DNA of 64,000 bases from Clavelina lepadiformis (GCF_947623445.1 NC_135244.1:15686860-15750859); one strand, 5' to 3'. Shown: positions 44,780-58,292, numbered from the stretch's first letter. Program-made: numbers and translations. The notes: generated by a model from the letters alone, not told the origin.

Positions 44780-45430
44780 ACAAATCGTGACATACTGTGA
44801 ATCATTTATTCTCGGAGTGAGGAAAGTCTTTGCACGACTTGAACTCGGTATTCATTCCTCATCGCTCGAGCCCCAGTTACCTTGCTAGTAGTAGTGGAAG
44901 TTCATGTTGCATGATACAAGCATTTGTTGTATTTTTATCTTGTAATGTCCGAATTTGTAATTGTTCATCAGGGCCACTGAACAGGAGCAAACGTCGCTAA
45001 TGTCTTGCCAAAAGGCATTAACAAGGGAGCGCCAAGCCAATGTATATGTTAAAAAATCAAGATTTAATTTTTTACGGGCCACCCCTCAGGACTGTTATAA
45101 ATGAGGGAAAACATAGTTTGCAAATTTTTATGGCAGTTCTTTTTGTTTAAGTGATGTGGCATTGTCATCATGGATGACATTAAACAAAATGCTTTGGTTT
45201 TGTTGTGCTTTGCACTGTAGTCATTTATTTGAACAGTAAAGCATCAGCACAAAAATACTTTAAGAAAATAGCTTAACTGGCTCGGAAATTATTTTGTACT
45301 ATACATAACTAAAAGATAAGTACTTATCATTGAATTACCATTTTAATTATATTTCCACTTACAATTTGTACTTCTGTTCTAAGAAACATTTGTCATGCGT
45401 TTCTCCTATTGCTCATTGTTTACATTGAGT
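44780..45430 (+). repeat. Dispersed repeat, copy at 63045-63560
   Basis: Shared words: AAGTCTTTGCACGACTT, ATTCCTCATCGCTCGAGCCC, TTTGTAATTGTTCATCAGG and GCAAATTTTTATGGCAGTTC. Part of it also occurs at 51600-51650. It contains the 45320-45412 piece of the repeat at 40535. Confidence 0.7.
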
Positions 45431-45433
45431 TTC

Positions 45434-47035
45434 CAAAGCGTTTGTCTTTAAAGTTTCGTTTTCAGTGTGAACTCTGACGGACTTAAAGCTGCGAAATGAA
45501 TATTTTAATACAATAATAATCGAATGACATATTTTAGATAAAAAGAAAATTGACTACAAGTACACAACAAAGTGCAGAAGCCCCATGTCATAATGTGAGT
45601 GCATCGGTGAGTGCATCGATCGATATATCAGTGCATGGAGTATATCACGATGCTTGCCAGTTTTGCATGGAATCATTTAGCTGCTGATGCAAGGATGTGT
45701 GCGAGAATCTTTGCAACAGTGCACCCATGTTGCTTAAAAAAATTGATGAAGGTCGAAAAAACTAACATCAGTTAATTAGCATGTATAATGTAAACATAGG
45801 AAAGTGTACATGTTTCTGTTGAAAAATTGAAATGTCAACAGAATATTTGATCACAAAGCTGAAAGTTTTCGCCACTGCTAAAATCACAGCACGAGTGTTG
45901 CAACGTTGCAGGTGGTGACCCAAATTGCAGCTAGCAAATCAGGCTTCAGTTTATTGTAGGGGCATGCCATCTGCATGAGCGATCCTTCAATAAGTCAACT
46001 TTTGCTATATACTTGAGTCAATCGCTATTGTAATTCAAATTTAGAATTAAGTTTAACGACTAAAGAAATTTAAACAATCTAAAAGGTTTACGATTACATT
46101 TCCTGTTCTTTGTTTTTATGAAATATTTTTGCTAAATTTCAGCTTTAATATTAACTTTTCTAATTCATTAGCATGGCAGCAGCCGATACAAAAAATTTCA
46201 GCTTGCAAGTTACTTTTCTGTCTAATTTCTGGACACTTTTTAATCCTTCACAATGAAAAGAAGATTATGAAGAAGCAGAAAGAATAATCTTGATTACTGA
46301 TGATGCTTTTGACTTTTGCTTTATTAGCAAAAGGTGGACTTTTAGTAACAGATTTAAAGCATAGTATGAAAGATTAAACCATGCAAGAAAAAAATCTTCA
46401 AATGAATAGAGCAAAAAGTACTGAATAAGTAGAAGTAAAAACAAAAGTACAAATAGGATTTTGAAGTTGCTCATGCCCATACCATGGAAAAGATTTGTGT
46501 TGATTGATAAGCAGGATCTTTTACCTTTAGCAGAAAAAGAAACAAGAATTAAGAAAAAGAAGGCAATTTTAAGAAATCGACAATATCATTGGGCAGTATA
46601 GGCACCATATGAGAGCAATAATAAACTATAGAGAAATAGTAATAACGTATGAGAAACATTTTGAGGAAAGAAAGTACAAACTTAAGTATAAAAAAATTTC
46701 AAAAATGGCGATTTTTTCGACGGAATATTTATAGATCTATACTTATAAATTGTTTAATTACGGAAACATTGCCACACAAAAAATTATTTCATTGCAAAAT
46801 GTCAAAACATCAATGCAGTGTGTTGTGAAAATAACACCCAATCCTGAAATAGAGAAATAGCAAAAACACAATTTACTAAAGTATTTAAGGATCAATATAA
46901 AAATATTAATGAGAAGCGTAACCTTATATCTATTATTATTAAGCTTTCAGTTTTTATATGTTTTAAGGTTGGAATAAGTTTGCAAGTCTCGCCAAACGCA
47001 CTGTTTTAGTTAGTATAGTGGTTGTTATATATGCC
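45434..47035. other. Reduced 5' flank of copy 4
   Basis: Homologous to 7992-9916 but more diverged and lacking about 300 bp near 46700-46830. It lacks the CCCTATAAAAG repeat. The segment closest to the ATG (46880-47035) is well kept, so the core promoter and 5' UTR probably lie there. Confidence 0.5.
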
Positions 47036-50000
47036 ATGGCCAAAAATTACAGTTTATCTTATATAAAACGTCATTTAATTAAAATCACTCTATTCATCGT
47101 GATTCTCTGTTTGATTTTGGAGTATTTTTCCATAATGGAAAAGACTTCTGGAACATTTCGAGTTGGCAAAGTATCAAAAGATTTTTCGAAATCTCTGCTA
47201 TCATCATCGCTAACCGTATCAACACACGAAAACACTTCGCTACTAAAGTCAGATGAATCACCAATTCATTTTTTCCCGACGCAGGAGCTTACAGAGACTC
47301 ATTCTATTCTGAAGAAGCCAACAACAACTGTTAATCCTCCAGCTGCATCCAGCTCTAACATGTATCCTTCTAGCAAAATAAAAATAATCTGCTCTACATG
47401 GAGAAAGCCATTACATAACGTATCGGCTTTATCATCACAGATTACACTAGCTCCTGACAGATTCCTGTATCCTGGGTTAATCTGGGGACCAAACAATCAG
47501 ATTGTTGGTTTATTTCAATCTATATATGTCGCTATTCGCCTCAACAGGTAAGTAATACTGCTGTTATAAGATAGTTAAGTGCCGCAAAAACTTGAACGTA
47601 ATTCAAATAGAGCGTGCCAGTACATAAACCATACGTGCTCGTAGACGATATTGAGATTGTGAAATAAGGAACCAGTTTGTGACATAAAGCAGAAAACCAA
47701 ATTGTTTTCTTACTGTAGAACTTTGGTTGTACCACTTTTCCAAACACAATACACAGAGGGCAAAATAAAAAGCGTGCCAGATTATCAACGAATTGACGTG
47801 GATCATTTGTGTTCGTTTGTATCTTGCATATCAATTGAAGATTTCCATAAAAAGTGTCACGGATCAATGGATGTTGTGTTTCAGGTAAATGACTACATAT
47901 TTATTCGAGGCGGCTTGTTGGCGCAACAAGCGACGTTAATAAACGGATGAAACTTCAAACGTGGAAAACTTGAAACTCTACTTGGCTTATTGCTGATACT
48001 TATTTTGTCAAATTTGCACCCGAGGCGAAATTAGGCCAAGTAAAGCATACGTAGCAAACTTTATTGCTGTTCTCCAACTGCATGCGGCCCTTATGGACAT
48101 AAACTACGGCACGTGACATCTCCTGTCTTTATATATTTATCAAAATTTACATTTAATAACATATCAACAGTTGCGGACCAAATTTCATTTCTAAAGTACG
48201 TGTAAGTTTAGCGTCAATATTTTGGAGGCCGTCAACACATTGCTTTATACAAAGTCCACATACGCTTTTACCAAATAAGTCGTTTTGTTGCACCAGGCCT
48301 TTGTGTCAAGGCGTGACGCGACACCTGATCGAAAGACACTTTATCGAACGACACTTAATCGAACCACAGTTTATCGAAAGACACTTAATCGAACGACAGC
48401 TGATCGAAACGACACCTGATCGAAACGACAGTTGATCGAACGACACTTTATCGAACCGACAGTTGATCAAACGACAGTTGATCGAATCGACAGCTGATCA
48501 AAGCGACAGTTGATCGAATCGACTGTTGCTTCTCCCGCACACAGTCATAGCAAAACGTGGCGTACCGTTGCATTGTTTGCTGTAGAAAATTAAAATTTGG
48601 TGACTTTTCATAAAAAATGTTCAGCTATCTGTCCATGTTTGTTTGATAAAGTTGGATTTTGTAATTTTTGAGATATTGTGATATTTATATAATTTTGCTC
48701 TTTCTCCGCATTGAAGCGTATTACTCATTTACGCACCAATAACTTGACTAACTATTCTTTTTCGTTCTCTTTTCACAGCGGGGGCGCGGCGTAACAAGAA
48801 GAATTTCTAGAAATGTGTCACTTTTAGAAATACCTAATTTACACTAAATTCACTTTCTTTAGTTTTACAATTATGATGTATACAGGAAGCCAGATGATGT
48901 TTCTACTAACCTGTAATAATCTCATCAGTCTACGACGCATAGGTTTCTAGGTTACTCTCGTACTTAGTAATTCTCGTGCGTATTCTTGTGATATCTTATT
49001 AATATGTGGGCGGGCCGGCCGCCATGCGAAATCGTACACTTTATGATACAAATATAAAATATAGATATAAAATATAAATCGTCAACTTTATGATATATAC
49101 ATCACAATTCATTAATGCACACCATTACAAAGACCGCACATCACAATGGCTCATTGTTTCAATGTTTGAGAAACACGCAAAAATCTTGCTTGAACTGTCG
49201 GTTCGATAAAATGTCGTTCGATCAACTGTCGTTTCGATCAGCTGTCGGTTCGATAAAGTGTCGTTCGATCAACTGTCGGCTCGATTAACTGTCGTTCGAT
49301 AAAGTGTCGTTTCGATCAGGTGTCGTTTCGATCAGGTGTCGTTCGATAAAGTGTCTTTCGATAAAGTGTCTTTCGATAAGGTGTCATAGTACCGTGTCAA
49401 GGGTATCTTTGTAAATCACAACTACTGCAACGCAATAATTTAAAGTTCAATTTAGTTGCAGTTATCCAATAAAACAACAAAAGAATTTTAAATATCTCAT
49501 ATAGGTTTTCCAAAAAATTGCAATATTTATGAAAACTGATCTTGTTCGTTATATGTCATGCACATACGTTGTACCCTTATGTATATTTATACAGTTATAT
49601 AATTCGCGACGTATGTAACGAGCAAGAAATTGTTTTGAAGAGTAGACCATGCTGTGCAAGCTAGTGTATACATGTAAAGAACGATCAAGCAAATGAGTCA
49701 AAACATTAAATGCGCATCTTTCGAGGACAGCTGGTCTATAAACAGACTTGCTTTTGTATAATGATTTAAAAAAAAGATAACCACTAATTGGACCAAAAAG
49801 CTTGGACATTCTTAAACTTAAAATTGGCTGCAATTTGTACTAATTTTGGATCTAAAAACAGCATGGCTTCGTCTATCATCATTTGCTTCATCATGTGTCT
49901 TATTGCGTAAAAATGATGTGCTCTTTAAACTTACAGGCAAGTTAATGAAAAACCACACAGTCATTAACTATTAATGAACGCGTTGTATGCACAAACAATC

Positions 50001-51225
50001 TTAATTTGTTCAGACACATGTTAATAGTGGTGGTGTAAAGTAACAATAGACATAGAACAGGCTAAAACTGTTCTATCCGTTATCAATAATGTAATTTTTG
50101 CCTAATATTCTCAAATTTGAATCCGAAAATGTTTATTTCGGACAAAAGTTTAAAATTAGTCCTTTTTGGACTCCCTTTTCAAGTTGCTTGGTAAAGTTTT
50201 ACTTGATGGAGGTCGCTTATTTTGCTAACCTGATTTGTATGGCAAAACTTGACTATAATGAAATTTTTTTTATTTCGTATATGTTTCAGGCAATGCCATC
50301 CAAAACACGTGACGTAGAAAAGTTCCGGAGAGACACACAAATGCATATTAATATGAGCGAAGAATACAAATTGTCGTTCTATCCCTGTTGCAATAACTCG
50401 GCCTCTGAAAATTGGTTATCTTTAAATCAACAAGTAATTAGAAGAACTTTCAATACCACGGCACCATGTGCTTTGTTTGCTAATGTTTTTAGGCCTTTGA
50501 CGTTAAAGTCAATTGGCCAAATTGCCATACCATTGGATAAAAACTATACAACAGTTCGACAAATCAAAGATGATAGACTTTACATGGCTATCGTCGATTC
50601 TGTACGGCGACCGAAATGTATCACACAACTTGCAGACGCATATATTGGTGCTAACATAAGAACTAATGAGTTTGTCGCAGTACATTGGAGATACGACAAA
50701 AATGATTGGCTTCCAGTGTGCCGTGGTCTAAAAAGATACGAGCTTTGTGGGGTCGTCACCAACATCACGTCGGAAGACGTAGCGCGAGCAATTATCAATA
50801 ATCTACCATTGCTACATGACAAGAATGAAATGCACTCACGGAATATAAGCGCTGCTGTGTCGGTCTATATTGCCACCCCACCAAGTATGAAAGAATTTAA
50901 ATTGGAAATCTTTGATCATTTACAAAAACTTGATCCTCGCATTAAAAAAGTTCCTCTTGACCTCGACGTCTATCTAAGCAAAAGTGTGTTTAATGAATGT
51001 TGGAACAGCACTGGCTGGGTAAGCCTACTTGATATACTTTCTCTTACCGAGATGGAAATAATGAGAAAGAGTAAATATTTCTTCTATTCTCATTTTTCTA
51101 CTTGGTCAGATAACATTCGACCGTTAAGATGGAATAGATCAGAAGGGAAAATACAAAGATTATTTGAGGCTTCAATACTTGACTTATCCGAAACTGTAAT
51201 GAAAAAGAGAACCAAGAGAAACTGA
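47036..51225 (+). CDS. O-fucosyltransferase-like type II membrane protein, copy 4
   Basis: Exons 47036-47547, 47719-47884 and 50290-51225 join in frame to 537 aa. Donors GTAAGT and GTAAAT and acceptors TACTGTAG and TTTCAG are normal. Signal anchor near residues 18-34 (ITLFIVILCLILEYFSIM), Ser/Thr-rich stem, CSTWRKP, PGLIWGPNNQ, LNRTLVVP, HLCSFVSC, FVAVHWRYDKNDW and STWSDNIRPLRW are all present, so catalytic landmarks are complete. Like copy 2 it has a shortened start of exon 3, but with different boundaries (it keeps FYPCCNN and loses the SDYFVGNS part). Intron 2 carries a 1.08-kb MULE-type insertion (48312-49393), which lengthens it to 2.4 kb. Expected to be a Golgi or ER glycosyltransferase; donor and acceptor not proven. 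Confidence 0.75.
48312..49393 (-). mobile_element. Non-autonomous MULE in intron 2 of copy 4, 9-bp TSD
   Basis: A 1082-bp insertion flanked by GTGTCAAGG at 48303-48311 and 49394-49402; copies 1-3 have the single uninterrupted site. Both ends are arrays of about 15-bp ATCGAA units in opposite orientation. The right subterminal segment (49136-49190) is the reverse complement of the left subterminal segment of MULE A (about 2640-2690), so it belongs to that family. The core is non-coding and includes a piece (48970-49035) related to the right end of the hAT at 34965-37278. Confidence 0.88.
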
Positions 51226-51534
51226 CTCTTACATCTTCAAAAAAATAATCAAGAAGTTCTTGTTGTTTTTTGGTCGTTGCATTACGATAAAACAGTAGTG
51301 GATGTGTATTGGCTAGCACCAGAAATGAAGGTTTCAAAAATGGTATTGAAATTAACTTAAATTAAATTTTCTTTTTTCGAAAATTTTATTTTCTTAAGTG
51401 GATTTTACCGGAATTTTACACCGCAACCAGCCTTTTATTTTCATTATATTATTTTTCCTTTTTTTTGCTTAAAATATTCAAATGGATTAAATTATGTTTT
51501 TCTACATTCTAAACTTTTTATTTTTTGTTTACTC
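51226..51534. repeat. 3' flank of copy 4 and dispersed repeat
   Basis: The first 70 bp match the other gene flanks; 51410-51530 match 43480-43605. AT-rich, no gene. Confidence 0.5.
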
Positions 51535-52060
51535 TCTGTACTGTTTGCTCTATCACTTTTGTTTCGGTTTAAAGAGGGCATATATGGTATGGTAACATAA
51601 TATTTATTCTCGGACTGAGGAACGTCTTTGCACGACTTAAACTCAGCATTAGAAAAATTGGGGAAAGGGAGCGGTCAATAGTTGCTTCTGCTGATGTTTG
51701 CTGGTTTGGTTTGACGAAAGCGACCTTAGCTGGTGGCCGTGTATAAACGTTTCAGTAATCAGTCGAGTGTATTTTGACATACAGGAAGATATTCAAGTAT
51801 TAAAGAAGAAAGCAATATATATCTTTAACTTTGCTTATTAATTGTATACTACTTCATATAGCAGAGCAATTATTGTTATACTATTTCGAAACTTTAAATA
51901 TGTTCAAAAACTGTAGCTTTGAGGCATTTGTAAGGCATTTTCTTTAAAAAATCCTTTGGACAAAAAAATCAAAATTGAGATAATGTGTTGTAACATACTG
52001 TTAATGTAGTCGATTCGTTTGGTTTGACCTCACTTTAAACCAAAACTTCATGTAAGCCCA
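51535..52060 (+). repeat. Dispersed repeat shared with 62095-63093
   Basis: 51535-51650 match 62645-63093 with the hAT MITE removed (words CTGTTTGCTCTATCACTTTT and TTTATTCTCGGACTGAG). 51660-52060 match 62095-62560 (GAGCGGTCAATA-type word, GTGTATAAACGTTTCAGT, GAGGAAGATATTCAAG-type). A further copy begins at 63978. Confidence 0.7.
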
Positions 52061-53626
52061 GGAAGTAATGAAAAGTACCTTAATTAGGCCTATACTCTAG
52101 TCTAGAATTTATACTGCTTATACACTGCTGCATATAAGCAAATATTGACCATGCAGTAGCCTGTATTGCATGCTCTATGACTTTGTTACGGATTAGAGAT
52201 CGGGGAGTAAGCAACTTCCAGTTTTCTAACTTTTATTTCCTTTGTGAGATTAACACTCAAGCCTCATAGTCATAGTGAAAAATACTTAAAATAGCAAGAA
52301 CACAATTTAATCAAAAATAATAATACCAGTTAAAAAGATATTAATGTGGCTGAGAAATATGTATAACTATTTTAGCTATTCAAAAAAAGTTGGTTTTTAA
52401 TTTGTTTATTTACGTTCTGCCTTCATTTTAGCTGCCCTTGAAAGTGAAATGATCAGTGATCGTGGTGATGGTGATGGTGATGTTGATTGTGAGATTTCAT
52501 CGGATTTATAGGTCATATCGGAGTGCATTGAATTTAATACGGGTGCTTATTATGTATAAGAAAGCGGATAGGTTTTAGGAAAGCTATTTTATATAGGTGG
52601 TTTATGTTTGGGGTAAGTTACGAGATATGTTTAGAAGTAAAAGTGTATCAAGCGATCTGCAAGATATAGATTAGATTATATTATTCGCTTTCAGCAAAAG
52701 AGGTTGATGTCGTTAAACTGCGTCATACAAAAGAATAGGTTAATTGCCTTCTTATAAACGGATAAAATGACAATGAACAATTTTAGCTACTTAATAGACG
52801 TGTTGCAATATAGGCTAAACGTATTCAACATAAAATATTGACAGCGGGCTGAAATACACATATCGGAGATTCTTAAACTAACCGTCGAGGATTTTATGTA
52901 ACACAGTTCGCAATTTGCCTTTTAAGAAGAGGGATCCACCAGCTTAAGCTCGATCGATCTGCTTGAGCGATGGACGGAATCCGTCAACAACGTCGACGTC
53001 TCACACAGTGACACTCGAGCCCAAAGCATGCAGCATGATATAAGCAACCTGACTAGCTGATCAACTCATTCTTCTTGTCCGTGCTCCATCTCTCTGAGCC
53101 TCACCAAAACTCATGCAGTAAAAAGGGAATCCACGATAGGAAGTCATCCATAAAGTAGTGGCAAAGAAAGCGTCTGACCTGTGGACGATATATAGAAATA
53201 TCTGACGGCAACACATCTACCATGATATTTTCACAGAAACGTTTGCCGTTGCCTTCAAACAAACAAAGCCAGGCATAGCTCCAAGCCAGACCTCCTGCTT
53301 GTGACATTAAAAAATTGAATGTGCAGAAAAGTCATTTTAGTCCCCATCGAAAAACTTTTGAAGCCGCCATAGCCCTAAAAAGATATCTTTCAAAATTTCT
53401 TTTGTGTGACCTTTTTGAAACCCTCAAACACCTCAATCTAGTGGTGCAGTATAGATCGTAGTTAGAATTGGACGTATAGCTTTTTATGATGCGGTCATCA
53501 TATATTTGTTCAAACTCAATCAAATCGTTTTAGATTCAATCTGTTTATTTTTTTTATTTCGGGGTAGATAGGCTATAGGTCTGGCATAACGGATATTTTG
53601 CCAACATTGTTTGTAAAGCTACTTCC
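52061..53626. other. Intergenic stretch upstream of copy 5
   Basis: No gene I can support. It has a short GTGATG microsatellite near 52462-52485. A - strand open frame at 53101-53307 starts MSQAGGLAWSYAWLCLFEG and is compositionally protein-like, but I recognise no family and see no partner exons. The 5' flank shared by copies 1-4 is not recognisable here. Confidence 0.35.
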
Positions 53627-56600
53627 ATGAAACATCGTGAGATTAAAATTGCAGCATGGTTGATAATTTTCTGTTTGGGTTTGGTGTACGTTTATTTAAT
53701 GATTGAAGCAATAGAAACTGATAAGATTTCCATCTTACCAATTCGCAATATTTTTCAATCATCATCATCAACAAACGCATCTACAAAAAAAAAATCAGAT
53801 GTACCAAAAGAACAGGATGTTATTCCAACTCAGCATGTAATGAAGATTTACCCCGATAGCCCGAAAAAGTCAACAATAGCTTCAGTCATTTCCAGAAAAG
53901 TATCTGTGAAATCTCCTTCCTCCAGCAAAATGAAAATACGCTGCTCACTTTGGGAAGAGCCGACCTATAAAGTATCAAATTTATCATCTCAGATTTTACT
54001 AGATCCTGATAAATTCCTCTATCCCGGATTAATTAACGGACCAAACAACCACATTTACGGTTTATGGCAATCGGTGTATTTGGCAATTCGTCTGAACAGG
54101 TAACGTTGTAAATAGATTAAATTATAGTTGCATGTTCAAAAGTTGGCAAAGAGTGCGCTAGTAGAAGTAATTATTCTCGTGACAATAGCAGCGGCATTAG
54201 AAATGAATTTTGTTAACTCAGTAAAACCTTACTGCCTGAAAGTACAGCTTGTAAATTGTTTGACAATATCGTAAAATAAAAGTTTATCGCAAATCACATC
54301 CACATTTTATAAATTAAACAAGAGCTTCAAGTCTTATTCGGTGTAAACGTAAAATGACTTAATGGCAGTCGGTCAGTAAGCACAGCAAATTATACCTGGA
54401 AAAATAAGAAGCCAAACCACTGACGGACAAACAACAATGGCACACAAGTTACAACTATAACGTTTATCCAAGGGTATTAGCACACATGAGTCTTACAAAT
54501 AAATGGGGTGGTAACGATTAGTATATATTGTTGACATAAGATAATACAGCATTTAAAAATAAAAATTTACATTTTGCCAATGCTTTTTACACTTTGGTAA
54601 GTTAGTTAAGAGCGGTTTGAAAGTTAGCGCAGCGACCTCTTAATAAAAAAATTGATTAATAAAAAATTATTAAAAATGTATTTTTGAAACGACAAAAAGT
54701 AATATGCTTTATGCATTATTTCTTATTTTTTTCTGTCTTTTTGTAAGGCACTTTTGTGTGGTAAAAAAAAGTTAAACTGGCTACAACCTGCCTCGACCAA
54801 AATGCTCACACTTGGCCCAGCAGGTTATAGACCAGAGCTTTTGTATAGTAATTTTGGCTCAGGCCATCTGCAGTCACATATAGCTTTTGCCACTAATATA
54901 ACTAGAATGTTTGATGATCAACTCGATAACTCGTCAACTTTTTTGAAAGCATATTTGCCTTTACAGCAAACAGTTTGCAGACAAACAGCTCATCAACACA
55001 GACAAACAAACACAAAAATAGGTCTTGAAATATTTGTTAAGACCTTTAGGCAAAATGTTCTACATGCATCTATAAAGATTACAGAAAATGCACAAGTTGG
55101 GAAATCCGTGAATTTCTTCTATTGCTAAGTCTTGAACGTTTATAACATTTGCATTTATAAATAATGTGCTGTATTGTATGCATTATAGGATTTCCGAATT
55201 CTATCTTTTTAGTCAATAACTCAAATATACTTTAAATTTCCAAAATAATTAAATCAACCAGAATCCTTAAACAACGACTCCCTTGATAAACTTTATTTGC
55301 ACTCATAATGTGTAGACCGGCATGAATAAAAAATGGCAAATATATTCCCAATCTCAGTTTATTTTTATCAAATTGAAACCCGATAAATAACATAAACAGT
55401 TGAAACTAGAGCAATACTCACAGAGCGCACACTGCATACCTCGGTCAAGGCAGCTGAATGCTCCCATGTGATAGTTTAGAACGGTTATAGAACTGTTTCA
55501 CCGTAATTTGTTGATGTATTGCACTTATATAACGGCAGCCCATAACTTTTTACTTTGTTTTTCACGTGCATCTCAATTTCATCTCATTTTAATTCTTTTT
55601 TATATATTCATTTATTTTTTATATACTTTTTTCAACTAACATGGATTTACATGAATGCAATTAAATTGACATAAATATAATTTTTATAATTTACTGTATT
55701 TTAAATCGTGGTTTTAACAACAAGTAGCAAGTGGTTTTATGGGTAATCCACTTGAACTTCGCATAGGTAATTAATAAAGATATCAAGGAAATGGTAACCA
55801 GCTTCAACTGCGAATAGGTAACCATGCAGGAAACCGGTAACTGTCAAGAAACGACGGTAAAGAAACATTTTGTGACAATTTGTGTTGCTCTCACACGTCT
55901 GACTGTGATTTTTCTATTGTAAGATAGAGTTTTGACTTTGTTGTTTTTGCATTGGAGTTAGGCAATTATCGGTTAAAACTAGTTTTTTGCCTGTAATGTG
56001 TCTTCCGGTGAGTTAATCAGCCCAAACTTTCCATTTTTACGTAATATAGACGAGATGTTCTTGAAATTTAATGAAATTGGATCACAGGTTTTTGTTTAAT
56101 ATTGTTAATAGATAACCCGAAAAACGGTCATTAAACAAAATCTCCTTGGCGTAGGTAACAATAAATATTGAAAAAATTGATGCTAACCGCATTCAAATTC
56201 TGCAAACTTTTTCATGAAAAGGAAAATTAATCCCACGTTGATTTACTTTATCATTCAAAAACGCAAATAATACTTTTATTTTATTTTCCAGAACGTTGGT
56301 CATGCCACGCTTTGCGACACACTACGCAACCGGCAAAGTGCTAAGTGTACCGGCGAATCAAATTATTGATGTGGACAGTTTGTGTTCGTTTGTGTCCTGC
56401 ATCTCGATTGAGGAATTTCGCAAGGCATGCCATGGATCAGTGGATGTTTTGTTTCAGGTATTCCAACACTTACAATGGCCGCTGATCGATAGACCTACAT
56501 CAAGAAATTAAGTAATGAGTGTAACTTTCTGTATTTACCTAATGAGGTTGTTTTATATGTAGTTAGGATAAGACACAAATCACTTTTCTTTGGCACACTT

Positions 56601-57594
56601 TTAGGCTATGGAAACGCGCTTATCAGATATAACACGCTTCGAAAATGATGCAGGAATGAATGTCTCCAGAGTGGAAGAAAATGATTTGCTTCATCCTGGT
56701 GCAATTAATTTGCAGTTATCTCAAAACGGGAAAAAATCAAACATACCAGCTTTTCCCAGTTCAAGTTACAAAATGACACATGGTCCCAGCTGGCTCTCGT
56801 CAAGTGAAAAGTCGATTCGAGAGGCTTATAACTCAAAAGTACCTTGTGCTTTGTTGGCAAAAGCATTCCATCCGCTTTCCTTGGAAGTGAAAGATAATAT
56901 CGCTGTTCCATTGCATACCAAAGAATATGAAATCAAAGAAATCAAGAACAACGTCCTTTATTCAGCCATCGTTCATTCTGTTCGACGTCCTAAATGCGTC
57001 ACTGAAGCGGCGGAAGCATACATCGACGCCAACATAGGTACTGATGAGTTTGTTACAATACATTGGAGATACGATAACAATGACTGGTTAAGAGTTTTTA
57101 GCAGATTCGCAACGTGTCAAGCGTGCAAATTTCTGAAAAATATCAGTGCAGAAGATGTTGCACAAGCAGTTATTAACAATTTGCCTTTGTTACGTGGCAA
57201 CAATGACACACAGTCTGTAAACACTGTTTCAGTCTATATTGCTACACCGCCAAGTTTAAAAGAATTCAAGTTGAAAATCTTGAGTCATTTAAAAACACTT
57301 GATTTTCACATGGAAAGAGTACCTCTCGATCTTAAAGTCTATCTAACCGAAAAAGGATTTGAGAATTGCTGGAAAAATAGCAATTGGGTCAGTCCCAGTG
57401 AAATACTTTCTCTCGTTGAAATGGAAATTATCAGAAGAAGTAACTACTTCTTTTATTCTATTTTGTCGACTTGGTCAGGGAACATTCGACCTTTAAGATG
57501 GAAACGGTCAGATGGAAAAATAAAAAAAATGTTTGAAGCTTCAATACTTGACTTGGCTAAATCTGAAATGACAAAGAGAATGAATAGTAATTAA
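53627..57594 (+). CDS. O-fucosyltransferase-like type II membrane protein, copy 5 (diverged)
   Basis: Exons 53627-54099, 56292-56457 and 56605-57594 join in frame to 542 aa; exon 2 has exactly the 166 bp of the other copies and the intron phases agree. The tail MKHREIK precedes the signal anchor IAAWLIIFCLGLVYVYLMI, then a Ser/Thr/Lys stem with poly-Ser, CSLWEEP, PGLINGPNNH, LNRTLVMP, LCSFVSC, FVTIHWRYDNNDW and STWSGNIRPLRW. Here GPNNH replaces GPNNQ. It is clearly a paralogue but well separated from copies 1-4, so it predates their amplification. Intron 1 is long (2.2 kb) and intron 2 short (147 bp), the reverse of copies 1-4. Same inferred function, a luminal GDP-fucose-dependent transferase. 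Confidence 0.78.
54100..56291 (+). other. Intron 1 of copy 5
   Basis: 2.2 kb between donor CAG/GTAACG and acceptor TTTTCCAG. An open frame at 54754-55128 has no recognisable domain. Words GGTAACC/GGTAATT repeat near 55740-55860. Nothing else seen. Confidence 0.6.
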
Positions 57595-57620
57595 CACAGT
57601 TTAAGTGGTGGAATGTTAAT

Positions 57621-57626
57621 AATAAA
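57621..57626 (+). terminator. Polyadenylation signal AATAAA of copy 5
   Basis: AATAAA 27 bp after the stop codon of copy 5 (TAA at 57592-57594). Plausible by position; cleavage site not verifiable. Confidence 0.4.
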
Positions 57627-58284
57627 AACTTTAACATTTGGATTGTTTACCAAATGCCTATTGCCATCTTTTTTCCAAACAATATATACGATCCAGAACA
57701 ATGGTTACATTAGCATAAAGCCTAGCCACACAAAGCAACCTTTTGTTTTTATTAATAGGTCCAATATGCTGCAAAACAGTAAACCTAAACAGAGCAGAAG
57801 TAACTTGTCCAAAACGGACAAACCTAAACAAAAAAGCACAATAAGGGACAAAACTAAAACAAAATGCAAACATAAAACGGATCTGTATAAAAAAGTAATC
57901 ACAATACGAGCAAACAAATGTTGTAAAATGATAACAAACCTGTGAGAATACAGCCTTCGCAGTTTAATATTTTTCAAAGCGGCCAAATGTTTTGTAAGCA
58001 TTTTGGGTCCTGTAAAGTATTGCACCACAAAATCCCTTAAAAAGCGAAAAGAGGAAAATATTTCTTAAAAGTCAGAAAGTTTACGTAACAATGCTTATGA
58101 CAATAAGATAAACCGAATAGAAATTTTAAAGAATTTTACAAAATGTTTTGGCCATTTGTTATGTATTTACTTGTAAAAATAATGTTTTAGCGGAAGGTTT
58201 GAAAAGTTAATACCCGGTATAAGCTTTCAAATAGAAAATAACTTTCAAAAGGTTTGCACGACATCGTATCATTACGCTTTGGTG
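57627..58284. other. Intergenic stretch downstream of copy 5
   Basis: Overlapping open frames on both strands around 57613-58028 come from an A-rich, low-complexity tract and lack family features. The last bases precede the target-site copy of the next MITE. Confidence 0.35.
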
Positions 58285-58292
58285 CTGTAACT

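Noticed and set aside
53101..53307. - strand frame starting MSQAGGLAWSYAWLCLFEG
   Set aside because: Protein-like composition but no family, no splice partners and only 68 codons; kept as a note in the intergenic entry.
54754..55128. Open frame in intron 1 of copy 5
   Set aside because: No domain and no plausible splice context; probably chance or an unrecognised repeat.
57613..58028. Overlapping open frames on both strands downstream of copy 5
   Set aside because: Low-complexity, A-rich tract; Lys/Thr/Asn-rich on one strand and Leu/Phe-rich on the other.
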